Part shown: piece by piece, positions 32,332 to 42,617 of the stretch | Layout: the number at the start of each line of letters is the position of its first letter | How positions within the stretch are numbered: position 1 is the first letter of the stretch | Assembly (NCBI RefSeq): GCF_000315625.1 | Contig: NW_005434643.1 | Location: 466,190-530,189, forward strand | Length of the DNA: 64,000 bases | From: Guillardia theta CCMP2712 | Taxonomy: Eukaryota > Cryptophyceae > Pyrenomonadales > Geminigeraceae | Direction: 5' to 3' | The notes under the pieces: model-generated | What the model was told of the DNA's origin: nothing | Database searches by the model: none | What the model saw: the letters and a program-made list of their open reading frames with translations, nothing else | Translations under genes and position numbers: made by a program

Positions 32332-33507
32332 ATGGCGGACCGCTCGGAGCATCGAGCATCAACAAGAAATGCAGCGCAATTGGGTGTGGCGAAAAGAAGG
32401 AAGATGGAAGCGAATGAAAATGATGCAATTGAAGACGAAATATCATCACCCCGAGATTTTCTAGACCAGCTTAGAACTCCTTTGTTCTTTTCGTCGAATG
32501 CTTTCGTCCTGAATGAACCAGAGCATACCAACAAGTGTGCACGTTACCGGCTGAGCAGCCTGGATATTGATTTTGTACTTGAGCCTACGCTTGGAGTTGT
32601 ATTTCAAGATTTGCATGGTAAAACCAGGCATGGAATCATTCGGAAGTCTTCAGAGCATTCGGTATCTGTCTACATTTTGTACACCAAGGAAATGTTACAA
32701 GAAGTCGGCCAGAATGTGCGATTCAATGCACAAACATTAAGGATGATAGGATCTTTGGAGAAATCTGAGTGTTTCCAAAGTTTGTACACAGACGAGTTCC
32801 CTTTGAAAGATATCAACGGTGTTTTTAGAGTGAATTTTCAACAAGTCTCAATGAGAGGTTCAGCAGCCTCCGTAAGTTCGGGAAGTTCGTCGTTGCCACA
32901 ATGTCTTCTTTGTGTTGGCTACGTATACTTTGATATAAACTCTAGGAATGGTCGTGAAGAATGTCATTTATCCTTCTTTGGCAAGCTCAATGTCACTTTC
33001 GACATGCTAAAAATCTTCTTCCTGAATGTCAGAAGTCAAGTAGACCCTTTTCAGCTTGCACGAGATATACACAAGCTGAGGACAGAATTGGAACGGTGGT
33101 TCAAGACACGTGGAGAACCATTTCTAAAACCTCATATCAAACGTGTTGAAGTGGACGTCGAGCACGACGAAGTCACCTCATTGCTCTTGATTCTGAAGGC
33201 CGCACTGCAGGCAATACCTGACAGCGATTATTCAGGACTTACATGCTCAGGCTTGAAAAAAGGCGAGTGTTGTTGGACGGTGTGTGAATCAATCCTCAAG
33301 CAACCTTTCATTCAAGAACAGTTTCCTGTGCCATTCAAAGAAAATCCGTACCAGTTGGAGCCAGGATCTGGTTCGCTATACGTTGAAGGCCCTGTGCAGA
33401 TCTGCTTGAAGAGAAACAGCCGTTTCAAAACTGTTCGTCTTTGCATCAAATTCAGTCGACTCGTAAGACTTTGCATGTTTGGAAGTGAAAGTTGGAAGAT
33501 TCCATGA
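32332..33507 (+). CDS. Intronless accessory protein, 391 residues, unknown function
   Basis: An uninterrupted frame from 32152; the preferred start is the ATG at 32332, which has a good context (GCCATGGCG) and opens a charged N-terminus with a KRRK cluster that could be a nuclear signal. The upstream 60 codons look like translated repeat. The body has mixed secondary structure (LEPTLGVVFQDLHGKTRHG, LPQCLLCVGYVYFDINSRNG, ARDIHKLRTELERWFKTRG) and no recognised domain, reverse transcriptase or DDE signature. Codon use is AT-richer than in the housekeeping genes. It converges with the 972-residue gene, with 146 nt between stops. The lack of introns, repeats on both sides and distinct composition suggest a mobile or recently acquired element. 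Confidence 0.7.
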   Translation: MADRSEHRASTRNAAQLGVAKRRKMEANENDAIEDEISSPRDFLDQLRTPLFFSSNAFVLNEPEHTNKCARYRLSSLDIDFVLEPTLGVVFQDLHGKTRHGIIRKSSEHSVSVYILYTKEMLQEVGQNVRFNAQTLRMIGSLEKSECFQSLYTDEFPLKDINGVFRVNFQQVSMRGSAASVSSGSSSLPQCLLCVGYVYFDINSRNGREECHLSFFGKLNVTFDMLKIFFLNVRSQVDPFQLARDIHKLRTELERWFKTRGEPFLKPHIKRVEVDVEHDEVTSLLLILKAALQAIPDSDYSGLTCSGLKKGECCWTVCESILKQPFIQEQFPVPFKENPYQLEPGSGSLYVEGPVQICLKRNSRFKTVRLCIKFSRLVRLCMFGSESWKIP

Positions 33508-33653
33508 CGAGGAATAATTTGGAGGGGATCTCATATGTTGTTCAAGCATGAGGCAGCAGAAAATCGTACCAGGGTGCCTCGCAGACATTTGACTCGCATT
33601 TATTCGGATGAATAAAACACTACAAAATTCAGTCTGACGTGTACAAGTCATGG

Positions 33654-36572
33654 TCATACGTGGCTTTGCAACAAGAGCTGACCCAGTGTAAAATGTGCTC
33701 TGCAACACTTATGGAACTTTCCCTTCTGGTCTTGCTTGAACGATGGGCCGTTTGCGCTGTTACATGGGCAGCGAAAATCGTTGGAATCTGACCCAGATGC
33801 AGATCCTTCATCCGAGGGTACCAACTTTTTTTTTGATTTTGCGATGTAGTTGTTGGCCAAAATCAATGCTCGCTGATAGGATGGACGGCCCTGCAACCTA
33901 TGACGAAGCTCGATGCAAGACATGTTGAGCAGTCCAATTTCAACTCCATATTTCTCGTAGAGATATGTGAACTGGTCTCCTACATGTCCAGACACCATTG
34001 AATGCAAGTAGAACGACTGAAGAAGTTTTGCTTGTCCAACCAAACGAATCAACCTGTACGCAAAGCTTCTAATCTGTATGGGCAAATTCTTCGCTTGATC
34101 CTGACTCATCTTCGCAAAGTGCTGCGTCTGTAATAGAAAAAGAATATCTCGTAGCTGCTCAATTGCCTCATCCCACATTTTCAATTTCTCTTCGTCTTGA
34201 CATATGATTCGAATAACTTCAGGCAATACTCGAATCAAATCATTGCATTGATCGCCATCTAGCTGTGTTCGAAATTCTTGTAACCTTTTTTCACTTAATT
34301 GAATGTGTACGCCATTCATTTCAAATACCTGGTTGATGTATGACAGCTTCCTCTTGTTGTCAGCCACAGAATGAATAAATTTGATAATCGTATTGCAAAT
34401 TCGCATCTTCAAGTGTAATGAGCAGTAGATAAAATCCATCGCGGTCAACTTCAAGGGTCGCAGTTCTTCATATTGCCTGCATATCGGGATGTATCTTTGA
34501 ACTGCTATTTTTGTCCCTGTAGGAATTAAATCATCTGGAAACGCCATGCAGTTGTCAATGACCTGCCGGTTGTGATCTGTTTTGAGCTGGTCATATTCTG
34601 CCTTACTGCAGGAATCGAAGAGTTCATGAAATCCTGGACCTTCTCTGACCAATAGATTCAAGTCGCGCATGTCCTTAGGAACAACTTGGTACTCGTTGCA
34701 AATACCATCCCAGGTAAACCTTTCTTCAGCTGAGACAGTGTGAACAGCAAAAAACTTAGCAGATTTCTTGCTATGAAGCTTCTCCTTGCAGTGAATGCAA
34801 AATTCACCATCGCTATCGTGCGGTCCACCTCGCTGCAGATAAGCGTAATGTCCCGCCAAGTCTGCTCGAAAAAGAAACTCAATGCCTATCTTGTTTGAAG
34901 CATTGCCGCCGGCTTTTGACTTGTCCGCTCCGTACATAGCCTTCCCGTCGTGAATATGCACCCCTTCTGTCTGCAAATCTTGGATCTCCTCAGTGTAATA
35001 ATGCCAAAAGTTTCTTTCTAAATTTTCACCGCTGTCCTTGTCGGGAATAATCATCAAAGTCACAAGCCTTGGTGCAAATCGCATCCTGGTTTCATGCACA
35101 CTGATCCATTCGGCAGAATTCTGCTTGGTATGGTACGGCAAAATACTGATGGTAATCTCGGTATGTTTTTTGTCACTGCTTGAGCATTTTGTCAATTTTG
35201 TACAATCGCTGTTGACGGTTACAATCAACTTGTCATACTTTCCAAGGTTCAATCGGTCTATCACTTTTTCAATAGTCCTTCGCAGCGAAGCACCGTGTGC
35301 TCCTTCCTCCGTGCAAAACACCTCCAATTCTTCATGCAGATTGTTTGTCATTGTGACGCGTGTTCGACAAATCTTCCGTACGGGAGTCGCACAATGCGTG
35401 CTAGTCCTGGGAGATAATTTCATGATTGCCACATATTTCTTCAAAGCTACATTCGAAACTGTCAAACCAATGCTGCCCTCAACTTCATCCGCCAAGAAGA
35501 GCTTTGTAATATACCTCAATGCATACTGCAAGTCTTCGTCCGACCGGAGCTCTCTCCTCAAGAATTCTTTGATTCGAGGGTTCTTCATTGTTCCTATGAC
35601 AAACTTTGCCAAGGGACTCTTGGGCTGCTTTCTCCGCCTGGGCTTGGAACCTAAATTTGAGCCAGAAGCTACCACCGTGACTGGCGGATTGCAGTGGTTT
35701 GTTCCATGATCGTGAGAGGTTGGCCCTTCATGCTCACTTGCATGTGAAGGTGAATGACTTCCACAGGTTTCAATGATCGGCATTTCTTCTGAACCACCCT
35801 CGATGCCTACATTTGAACGACACGGCGAAGTACGAGGGGGCCCACTCTCACAAGAAGCTAAAGTCGAATGATTGCAAGGAATAACTGTTGCCTGAGAAGA
35901 AGCCACCATGCCAAAATCCTGAGCAGGTAATTCCAGAGTCATCTCTTCATGTCCATCGTCATCAACCATGGCATGATCATCCATATCACTGGCAGGATCA
36001 AATTCAGGAAACAGATATGGAAAGTGTTCCAACTTCTTATCATCCCCGCTCTTTTCTATCCCAAAGGCTTGGCCAATCAGAGAAACAAAGAGTTTTCGGC
36101 AAGGAGCCATGTGATGCTGAATCTTTTCAAGGACCCTGCTCCTGAAATTCAAATCTTTGATTCCATGAAAAGACGCAGGAAAGTCTGTAATATCGGGCAT
36201 AACTTCCTGGCAGTAATCTAAAAATCGCCTTGTACTTCGAGGTATCTTATCTTCAGGTCTGCGTGCGAAGGAATTCAAATACGCAGTCACATTAGGTTGC
36301 CCCGCCTTCTTTCCAGAGGAATAAACAAAGTCTTCTTCTTTCGCCACTCGTTCTAGAGCCAACGCAGCTTCAACGCAGACCCTGAAATGGCGAAAGCGGC
36401 CGTCTTCCTTGGTGGCATCATCATGCAACTCATCACTACTTTGTCTACATGATGCCTCGCTACTACACGCACCAGGGCTTTCATCGCAAGGTATGACCGG
36501 TATGCTCACTTCTTCATCTCGTACACTTTCAAATTGAGGTCCTAGATTCCTCAAAATGTCAAGATATGACAT
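33654..36572 (-). CDS. Intronless accessory protein, 972 residues, candidate transposase
   Basis: A single open frame from ATG 36572 to the stop at 33654, the longest in the window. The N-terminal 330 residues are acidic and Ser/His-rich. The middle (about 430-600) reads like an RNase-H-type core: a strand ending in Asp (LIVTVNSDCTKLTK), further strands (ITISILPYH, LVTLMIIPDKD), then FLFRADLAGHYAYLQ. That Asp could be a second catalytic acid. Cys/His clusters follow (FCIHCKEKLH) and a C-terminal one (CPCN ... KCCRAH), possibly zinc-binding. A helical region has LTAMDFIYCSLHLKMRICNT. I cannot name a transposase family, and the DDE reading is a guess from spacing. The alternative is an uncharacterised nuclease or cargo protein. 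Confidence 0.65.
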   Translation of the reverse strand: MSYLDILRNLGPQFESVRDEEVSIPVIPCDESPGACSSEASCRQSSDELHDDATKEDGRFRHFRVCVEAALALERVAKEEDFVYSSGKKAGQPNVTAYLNSFARRPEDKIPRSTRRFLDYCQEVMPDITDFPASFHGIKDLNFRSRVLEKIQHHMAPCRKLFVSLIGQAFGIEKSGDDKKLEHFPYLFPEFDPASDMDDHAMVDDDGHEEMTLELPAQDFGMVASSQATVIPCNHSTLASCESGPPRTSPCRSNVGIEGGSEEMPIIETCGSHSPSHASEHEGPTSHDHGTNHCNPPVTVVASGSNLGSKPRRRKQPKSPLAKFVIGTMKNPRIKEFLRRELRSDEDLQYALRYITKLFLADEVEGSIGLTVSNVALKKYVAIMKLSPRTSTHCATPVRKICRTRVTMTNNLHEELEVFCTEEGAHGASLRRTIEKVIDRLNLGKYDKLIVTVNSDCTKLTKCSSSDKKHTEITISILPYHTKQNSAEWISVHETRMRFAPRLVTLMIIPDKDSGENLERNFWHYYTEEIQDLQTEGVHIHDGKAMYGADKSKAGGNASNKIGIEFLFRADLAGHYAYLQRGGPHDSDGEFCIHCKEKLHSKKSAKFFAVHTVSAEERFTWDGICNEYQVVPKDMRDLNLLVREGPGFHELFDSCSKAEYDQLKTDHNRQVIDNCMAFPDDLIPTGTKIAVQRYIPICRQYEELRPLKLTAMDFIYCSLHLKMRICNTIIKFIHSVADNKRKLSYINQVFEMNGVHIQLSEKRLQEFRTQLDGDQCNDLIRVLPEVIRIICQDEEKLKMWDEAIEQLRDILFLLQTQHFAKMSQDQAKNLPIQIRSFAYRLIRLVGQAKLLQSFYLHSMVSGHVGDQFTYLYEKYGVEIGLLNMSCIELRHRLQGRPSYQRALILANNYIAKSKKKLVPSDEGSASGSDSNDFRCPCNSANGPSFKQDQKGKFHKCCRAHFTLGQLLLQSHV

Positions 36573-37429
36573 GTTATGCTATCCTAGTTTTCAAATTTAT
36601 AGATTGTGGATTTGAACACAGGAGCGTGTCAGAGGCACGCCGCGGATTCTGTGTTCTGCTTTTATAGTGGGGGCGGGGGGAACACCAAGGACCCAGATCA
36701 GGGGGTAGGGTAGTGATGAATTCGAACAGCAGTACCACATTGACTTCGATTTGTACCCAGTCCAAAGTCTCCGATACAAAATATAGTAGCATATGTATAC
36801 TTAAAATTACATCCATTAACAACGTTTGAATGATTTAGGTATAGATTTCCAAATTTCAAATTACCCTACCCCTTATTACTAGATTGTTTTGGTAAATATG
36901 GGGGTATAGTGTTTCAGAATTTCAAACTGGTTGCCACTTTCAGGATTATTACTCGAATGATGTTTTCTTACAAGATATTTTAGACTGTACTCTGTCATGT
37001 TTGATTATAATATACCATATTGTTATACACACCCATACAGCATGACCATAGCTATGCAAACCAACAGCGTGCCCCCTTGCACGGGGCACGTCGCACCGCT
37101 CTGTACTGTCCTAACCATGGCTCGCAAACAGCGAGTGTGCAGAACAGATGTTCACCGAACATACTCAGAGGAAATTCCTGATGTGTAGAGGTGATGAGCC
37201 TGGAGGAGTGCTTCGTACAGTTCGTGAATCTCACGAAAAATCATTTGGTAAGCGAAGAGCATCAACAATACAAGTGAAAACCACCATCACGAGGATACAT
37301 TGCAATCGAAACCGAGGCGTGATATACCCTAAGCTAACTGCGATGCATGACAGGGAAACTGAGCTGGAGTAGATGGATGGAGGTTACACTGAAGACAACA
37401 GGGAATTATCATCAGATGGTGACTGGATT
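36573..37429. other. Intergenic flank of the two-gene element
   Basis: 36640-36720 is a GTGGGGGCGGGGGG / GGGGTAGGGTAG block. 36840-36930 mixes TTTCAAATT words with CCCTACCCC. The rest is AT-rich. There is no gene. A clear terminal inverted repeat matching the left side of the element was not found. Confidence 0.5.
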
Positions 37430-39075
37430 GTTCAAAAGCTGTACGGTCACCTGTGAGCTCAAGAACACATGTCTGCACACCTATGTCTGATAGGTTCGCA
37501 AGCAATACAGTGCATTTTAACCGTGAGCAGCTCGATTGCTTGAAACAATGATGATCAAGCAAGTCCCGTGGTCCTGATCGGGATTATTCATCCAAGTTTT
37601 CAGAGATGTGTTAGAACGATGAAACATTTTGCAAATCACCAAGGCCTGTGTCATTTCATCACATGATGCATCATGTAAATGTTACTGGTGTGACTCGCAT
37701 CAGAATGTGTTCACCAACGATTTGTTGCCAAGCAGATGATGTCAGAGCAAACATGAGCACTTTGGAAGATGCTGATATTCCAGGCCGTAGAGCATTTATG
37801 ATGTGGCCACATGTCACATGCTTCTTGATTAACACAGATGCACATCCGACAGGCAAAAGATGGAACGTCGCCAGGATTACAGGGAGGTCGGTTGTACTTG
37901 TACCCTGATTGCAACTCTTCTAATAAAGATGTGTTAACCTGGATGTGCAATTCTGTTTATTGATTCACAGCGTTTGTATGTGTAGCGTTTGCGATTCATT
38001 TACAATCGTCGAGTGCTTGCTCTGTATAACAAGGAAATCCACTGTAAAGCCATGCGACAAGAAGTCTACAGTTGCACAGTAGCATCATGCATTGTGAACT
38101 GACAAAACCAGACAGGATTGATTCGAAGAACATCTCATTTATTGATACGCACAAAGGCATCATCTGCACATTGTTTCATTTCTGACTAGGTTTCTGTGCC
38201 ATCGAAAGCGTTGTGGAAATATCATGACAGATGAAAAATCTGAAGCGCAGAAAACTCATCCAACGTCCTGAAACATGGAAATGCAGCTATCAATGCACTT
38301 GATCATGGATATAGTTATTCATGATCAACAGCAGATCTCTACAGTCATCTATGCGGGCAGGAAAAGTCATGCTCTGTGCAAACGTATCTTCACGGTGAAC
38401 GGTTGAGTGCATGTAACCCTTGCCTCCACAATGATAGAAAAGTAAAGTGCATGAATCCTGACCGTAACACTAGAGGAATTGAAAGTGAGTGATGACATGA
38501 GGAAACATTTCCAAACAGAAAAGTCACATAAAGAAAAGCTGGATCTAAAGTTCTCACAAATCATGCATTTGAGCGCAACGTGCAACCCACGGCAATTTGA
38601 ACGGAAGGTCGATCAGAGTTGCTTCTGTTCAATGGTGTACCCATTCTCAGTTCCTTACCTGATCATAAAGATTTCATCTTGTCTTCGAAGCATATTTGCA
38701 AGTACATCCGCGGATTGCTTGAACCAAGGGCACATATTCCATTACTGCATGGATGATTCAAACATTGGCCCAACCTGCAGAGTTGAGAAAGAAGCTCGAT
38801 CATCTCTTACAGGGATGATATGAGATCTTCATCTCATTCCTATCTCAGTTGGGTTGGATTCGAAGTCTCTCAATGTCAAGGTTCATCCTCGCGAGTCAGG
38901 AAGGCACCATTTCATCGCTTCTTGCTCGTCCAGGGAGAGAGGGCTTGGGGAATGAGAAAAGGGGGCTACCCCCTACCCCCTATTTCAGAGTTTCAAACTC
39001 TTTCAAAGGTGGGTAGTTGAGGGTGCTCCATGTCCACCCCACCCCCCAACCATAGTCAAACGGAGGGGTTCTGAG
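37430..39075 (+). repeat. Long imperfect inverted repeat, left arm (about 1.6 kb)
   Basis: Reverse complement, with many substitutions and small indels, of about 39695-41300. Anchor matches: the CCGTTTGA/CCCTC block (39010-39070 with 39700-39760), GGGAGAGAGGGCTTGGGGAATGAG (38932-38955 with about 39815-39840), the TACCTGATCATAAA block, CATTTATTGATACGC (38138 with 40590), and GATGAAACATTTTGCAAAT (37618 with 41075). Both arms have stops in all frames over long stretches, so neither codes for an intact protein. Outer borders are approximate. Confidence 0.8.
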
Positions 39076-39694
39076 AGGTCGAGGTTCCGACCAGTTCGGC
39101 CCTCGTTTTGTACCATGTAAACGCTTCAATTTTAAGTTAGTACCACAGATACTTCTAAAATTCGTACTTTTACATTGGTTTGGCGTGGTGAGGTGTCCAA
39201 GCAACCAAAATTCAAATCACCCTACCCCTCATTTGCCCTGCGCAGCAACGATTTTTCTGAGAGCTAGTACCCTCCCCCGCGGTGAGGGTGGTAGATTCAA
39301 ATCCACGCATACCACGCCTCATGTGGGGGCGGGGTGGGTCTTCCGACCGTGTTCCGAATTCCTATGAGCGCCCGGCCGGAAAAGCAACGCTATGGGTCAC
39401 GGCCGCCCGGAGAGATCAGGCCCCCGGCCCGAACCATGTGACTTTGGTACTCTTTTGGTACCATTCGGGGTTCTCCCCTATGTATTGTACACATCCGGTA
39501 CAAGTATAACCCCACTCCCATGAAAAATCTTCAAGCATGCTGGTGAATTGCTTCATCCCTTGAACCTGGGGCCTGTCCGATCAAATCATATGGGCATACA
39601 TAAGAAAACTGCAAGCCTGTATGTGGGGTCGGCCTGAACCATCTTGAATTCAAATGAGAGGGGGTGATGGAGGCGGGATTCCTTCGGATCCGAG
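39076..39694. other. Spacer of the large inverted repeat
   Basis: About 620 nt between the arms. It contains the right copy of the 84-bp repeat (39278-39361), then a short CCGGCCGG piece and AT-rich sequence with GGTACC/GTACAAG words. No gene. Confidence 0.6.
39278..39361 (+). repeat. 84-bp perfect direct repeat, right copy
   Basis: Identical to 31990-32073. Together the two copies bracket 7.2 kb that includes the two intronless genes and the left arm of the inverted repeat. Confidence 0.95.
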
Positions 39695-41300
39695 AACCCC
39701 TCCGTTTGAGTCATTTTGGGTGGTGGGGTGGGTATGGAGCACCCTCAACTACCCACCTTTGAAACAGTTTGAAACTCTACAATAGGGGGTGGGGGTAACA
39801 CCCATTTCTCATTCCCCAAGCCCCCTCTCCCTGGACGAGCAAGAAGCGATGAAATGGTGCCTTCCTGACTCACCAGGATGAACTTTGATATTGAGAGACT
39901 TCGAATCCAACCCAACTGAGATAGAAATGAGATGAAGATCTCATATCATACCTGTAAGAGATGATCGAGCTTCTTTCTCAACTCTACAGGTTGGGCCAAG
40001 GTTTGAATCATCCATCCTGCAATGGAATATGCACCCTAGGTTCAAACAATCCGCGGGTGTACTTGCAAATATTCTTCGAAGACAAGATGAAATTTTTATG
40101 ATCAGGTAAGGAATTGATAATCGATACACCATTGAACAGAATCAACTCTGATTGACCCTTTATTCAAATTGCCGTAGGTTGCACGTTGCGCTCAAATGCA
40201 TGACTGTGATTTGTGAGAAATTTGTATCCAGCTGTACCTTGAGCGACTTTTCTGTCTAGATATGTGTTCTCATGTCATCACTTGCTTTCAATTCTTCTAG
40301 TCTTACAGTCAGGATTCATGCACTTCACCTTTCTATGGAGGCAAGTCTTACATGCACTCAACCGTTCAACGATACATGAAGAGACGTTTGCACAGAAGAT
40401 GACTGTTCCTGCCCGCATAGATGACTGTAGAGAACCGTTGTTGATCATGAATCACTATATCTATGATCATATTTCGATGATTTTTCCGTTTCGCTTCAAA
40501 TTTTTCCTCTGTCATGATATTTTCACAAGGATTTCGATTGCACAGAAACCTAGTCAGAAATGAAGCAATGTGCAGATAATGCCTTTGCGTATCAATAAAT
40601 GAGACGTTCATCGGATCAATCCTGTCTTGGTGTCGCAATGCTACCGTGCAACTGTAGTGTTCTTGTCGCATGGCTCTACAGAAGAGTGCCTTGTTCAACA
40701 GAGCAAGCACTCGATGATTGCAATCGAGTCGCAAACACTGTGAATCAACAAACAGAATTGCACATTCAGGTTATCATATCTTTATTAGAAGAGTTACAAT
40801 CAGGGTACAAGCACAACCGACCTCCCTGTAATCCTGAAGACGTTCCATCTTTTGCCTGGCGAGGGTGTATCTGCGTTAACCAAGAAGCATGTGACATGTG
40901 GCCACATCTTGAATGCTCTACGGTCAGGAATATCAACATCTTCAAAACGGCTCTCTTGTTTGCTGTGACATCAACTGCTTGGTAGCGGCTCATCCGATGA
41001 ACAGAATCTGATGCAAGTTCACACCAGTAATATTTACATGATGCATCAGTCAGTGTGATGAAATTGGTGATTTGCAAAATGTTTCATCGTTCCAACACAT
41101 CCTTAAGAATTGGATGAAGAATCCTTCACGAACCACGGGACTTACTTGTCATCATTCGATTGTACTGAGGATCATCTTTGTTTCATGCATCGAGCTGCTC
41201 CGACCGTGACTGCTAAAATGCGCTGTATCTGTTCATTTAGAACTTTCCGTTGAGCTTTTCCTTCAGTTTTGCATGTTCTTCCATGCAGTGAGATGACCAT
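39695..41300 (-). repeat. Long imperfect inverted repeat, right arm
   Basis: Mirror partner of 37430-39075. It reads back through the same anchor blocks in reverse order. Identity by eye is high near the centre and falls outward. No intact reading frame. Confidence 0.8.
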
Positions 41301-41848
41301 GTCAATATTTTGCCTAGACCTGATCGACTCCCGAGTCCTGAACTTATCTTTGTTTGTGCCCATTTCATGTCACAACCTTTTCACATCGGGACAGTTCTGC
41401 GATGTGTCGAAAACCCCTTCGTATGCAGCCATTGTCTCGAGAGTTTTGTATGCTGGGCGGCTTACTGGTACGACTCCTGGATACCGGTTTGTAATATTGG
41501 TTGGGCACTTGCCAAAGTCTTCACCCGTTCATCAATCTCATACAAGTTGCCAAAGGCTGCAAATCATTCCAACCTGCATCAAGAACACGTCATTTGGATC
41601 TCTTCCCGTGATAATTTCGATGAAAAAAAGAGATAATGCTCACCTGACTTGTCTTGCTCTGTCAAACGCTGCACATCCTCATATCTGTACGGCTTCGCAG
41701 AGTTCACAGTGGCGGGAAACTTTCAACATTGATATTTTTTATTTTGATATTTGATATCGTATTGGCGATGCATCATGATTGAGCTTCGGAGGGCCAGCCA
41801 CGCCTGTGAAGGCCATAATGGCCATCAAAGCTGACTTGCGATGGCATG
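41301..41848. other. No intact gene; possible degenerate element sequence
   Basis: Frames of up to 160 codons exist on the plus strand but lack family motifs and overlap frames on the other strand. The AT-rich composition and closeness to the inverted repeat suggest remnant element DNA. Confidence 0.4.
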
Positions 41849-42617
41849 GGAGCGTGACACACAAAGATTTCAGGCCGCAGGAGCGTGACACACAATGATT
41901 TCAGGCTGAACACCCCCTCAATTTTCAAGTTGTTCCATGTAGGTTGGACTTGCTCCAAACTATATGGAACAACTTGAAAATTGGAGGAGCGTGACACACA
42001 ATGATTTCAGGCCGCAGGAGCGTGACACACAATGATTTCAGGCCGAACACCTCCTCAATTTTCAAGTTGTTCCATGTAGGTTGGACTTGCTCCAAACTAT
42101 ATGGAACAACTTGAAACTTGGACTCCGGGAGCGTGACACACAATGATTTCAGGCTGAACACCCCCTCAATTTTCAAGTTGTTCCATGTAGGTTGGACTTG
42201 CTCCAAACTATATGGAACAACTTGAAAATTGGAGGAGCGTGACACACAATGATTTCAGGCCGCAGGAGCGTGACACACAACTTTTTTCAAGTTGTTCCAT
42301 GTAGGTTGGACTTGCTCCAAACTATATGGAACAACTTGAAACTTGGACTCCGGGAGCGTGACACACAATGATTTCAGGCCGAACACCTCCTCAATTTTCA
42401 AGTTGTTCCATGTAGGTTGGACTTGCTCCAAACTATATGGAACAACTTGAAAATTGGAGGAGCGTGAGGAGCGTGACACACAATGATTTCAGGCCGAACA
42501 CCTCCTCAATTTTCAAGTTGTTCCATGTAGGTTGGACTTGCTCCAAACTATATGGAACAACTTGAAACTTGGACTCCGGGAGCGTGACACACAAAGATTT
42601 CAGGCCGAACACCCCCG
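41849..42617. repeat. Tandem array of six hairpin units (about 110-130 nt each)
   Basis: Each unit has a spacer with the word GAGCGTGACACACAA and GATTTCAGGC, then a palindrome. The left arm is CAATTTTCAAGTTGTTCCAT, then a 25-nt loop, then the reverse-complement arm. Palindromes lie at about 41919-41983, 42056-42119, 42167-42231, 42286-42345, 42392-42456 and 42507-42570. Units differ in the end of the right arm (AAAATTGG or AAACTTGG) and in spacer length, which alternate. Partial copies recur at 43610-43680. The short frames across the array repeat themselves and are not genes. Confidence 0.95.

Noticed and set aside
36573-36720. Terminal inverted repeat partner for the 84-bp repeat
   Set aside because: Only a shared GTGGGGGCGGGG block and a GGATTTGAA word match; these are common words of the local island type.
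31990-39361. LTR retrotransposon
   Set aside because: 84 bp is too short for usual LTRs, and neither enclosed protein shows reverse transcriptase, integrase or protease motifs.
41849-42617. CRISPR-like regular repeat array
   Set aside because: The DNA is eukaryotic, the spacers are themselves repeated, the repeat is a long 20-bp-stem palindrome, and no cas-like gene is present.
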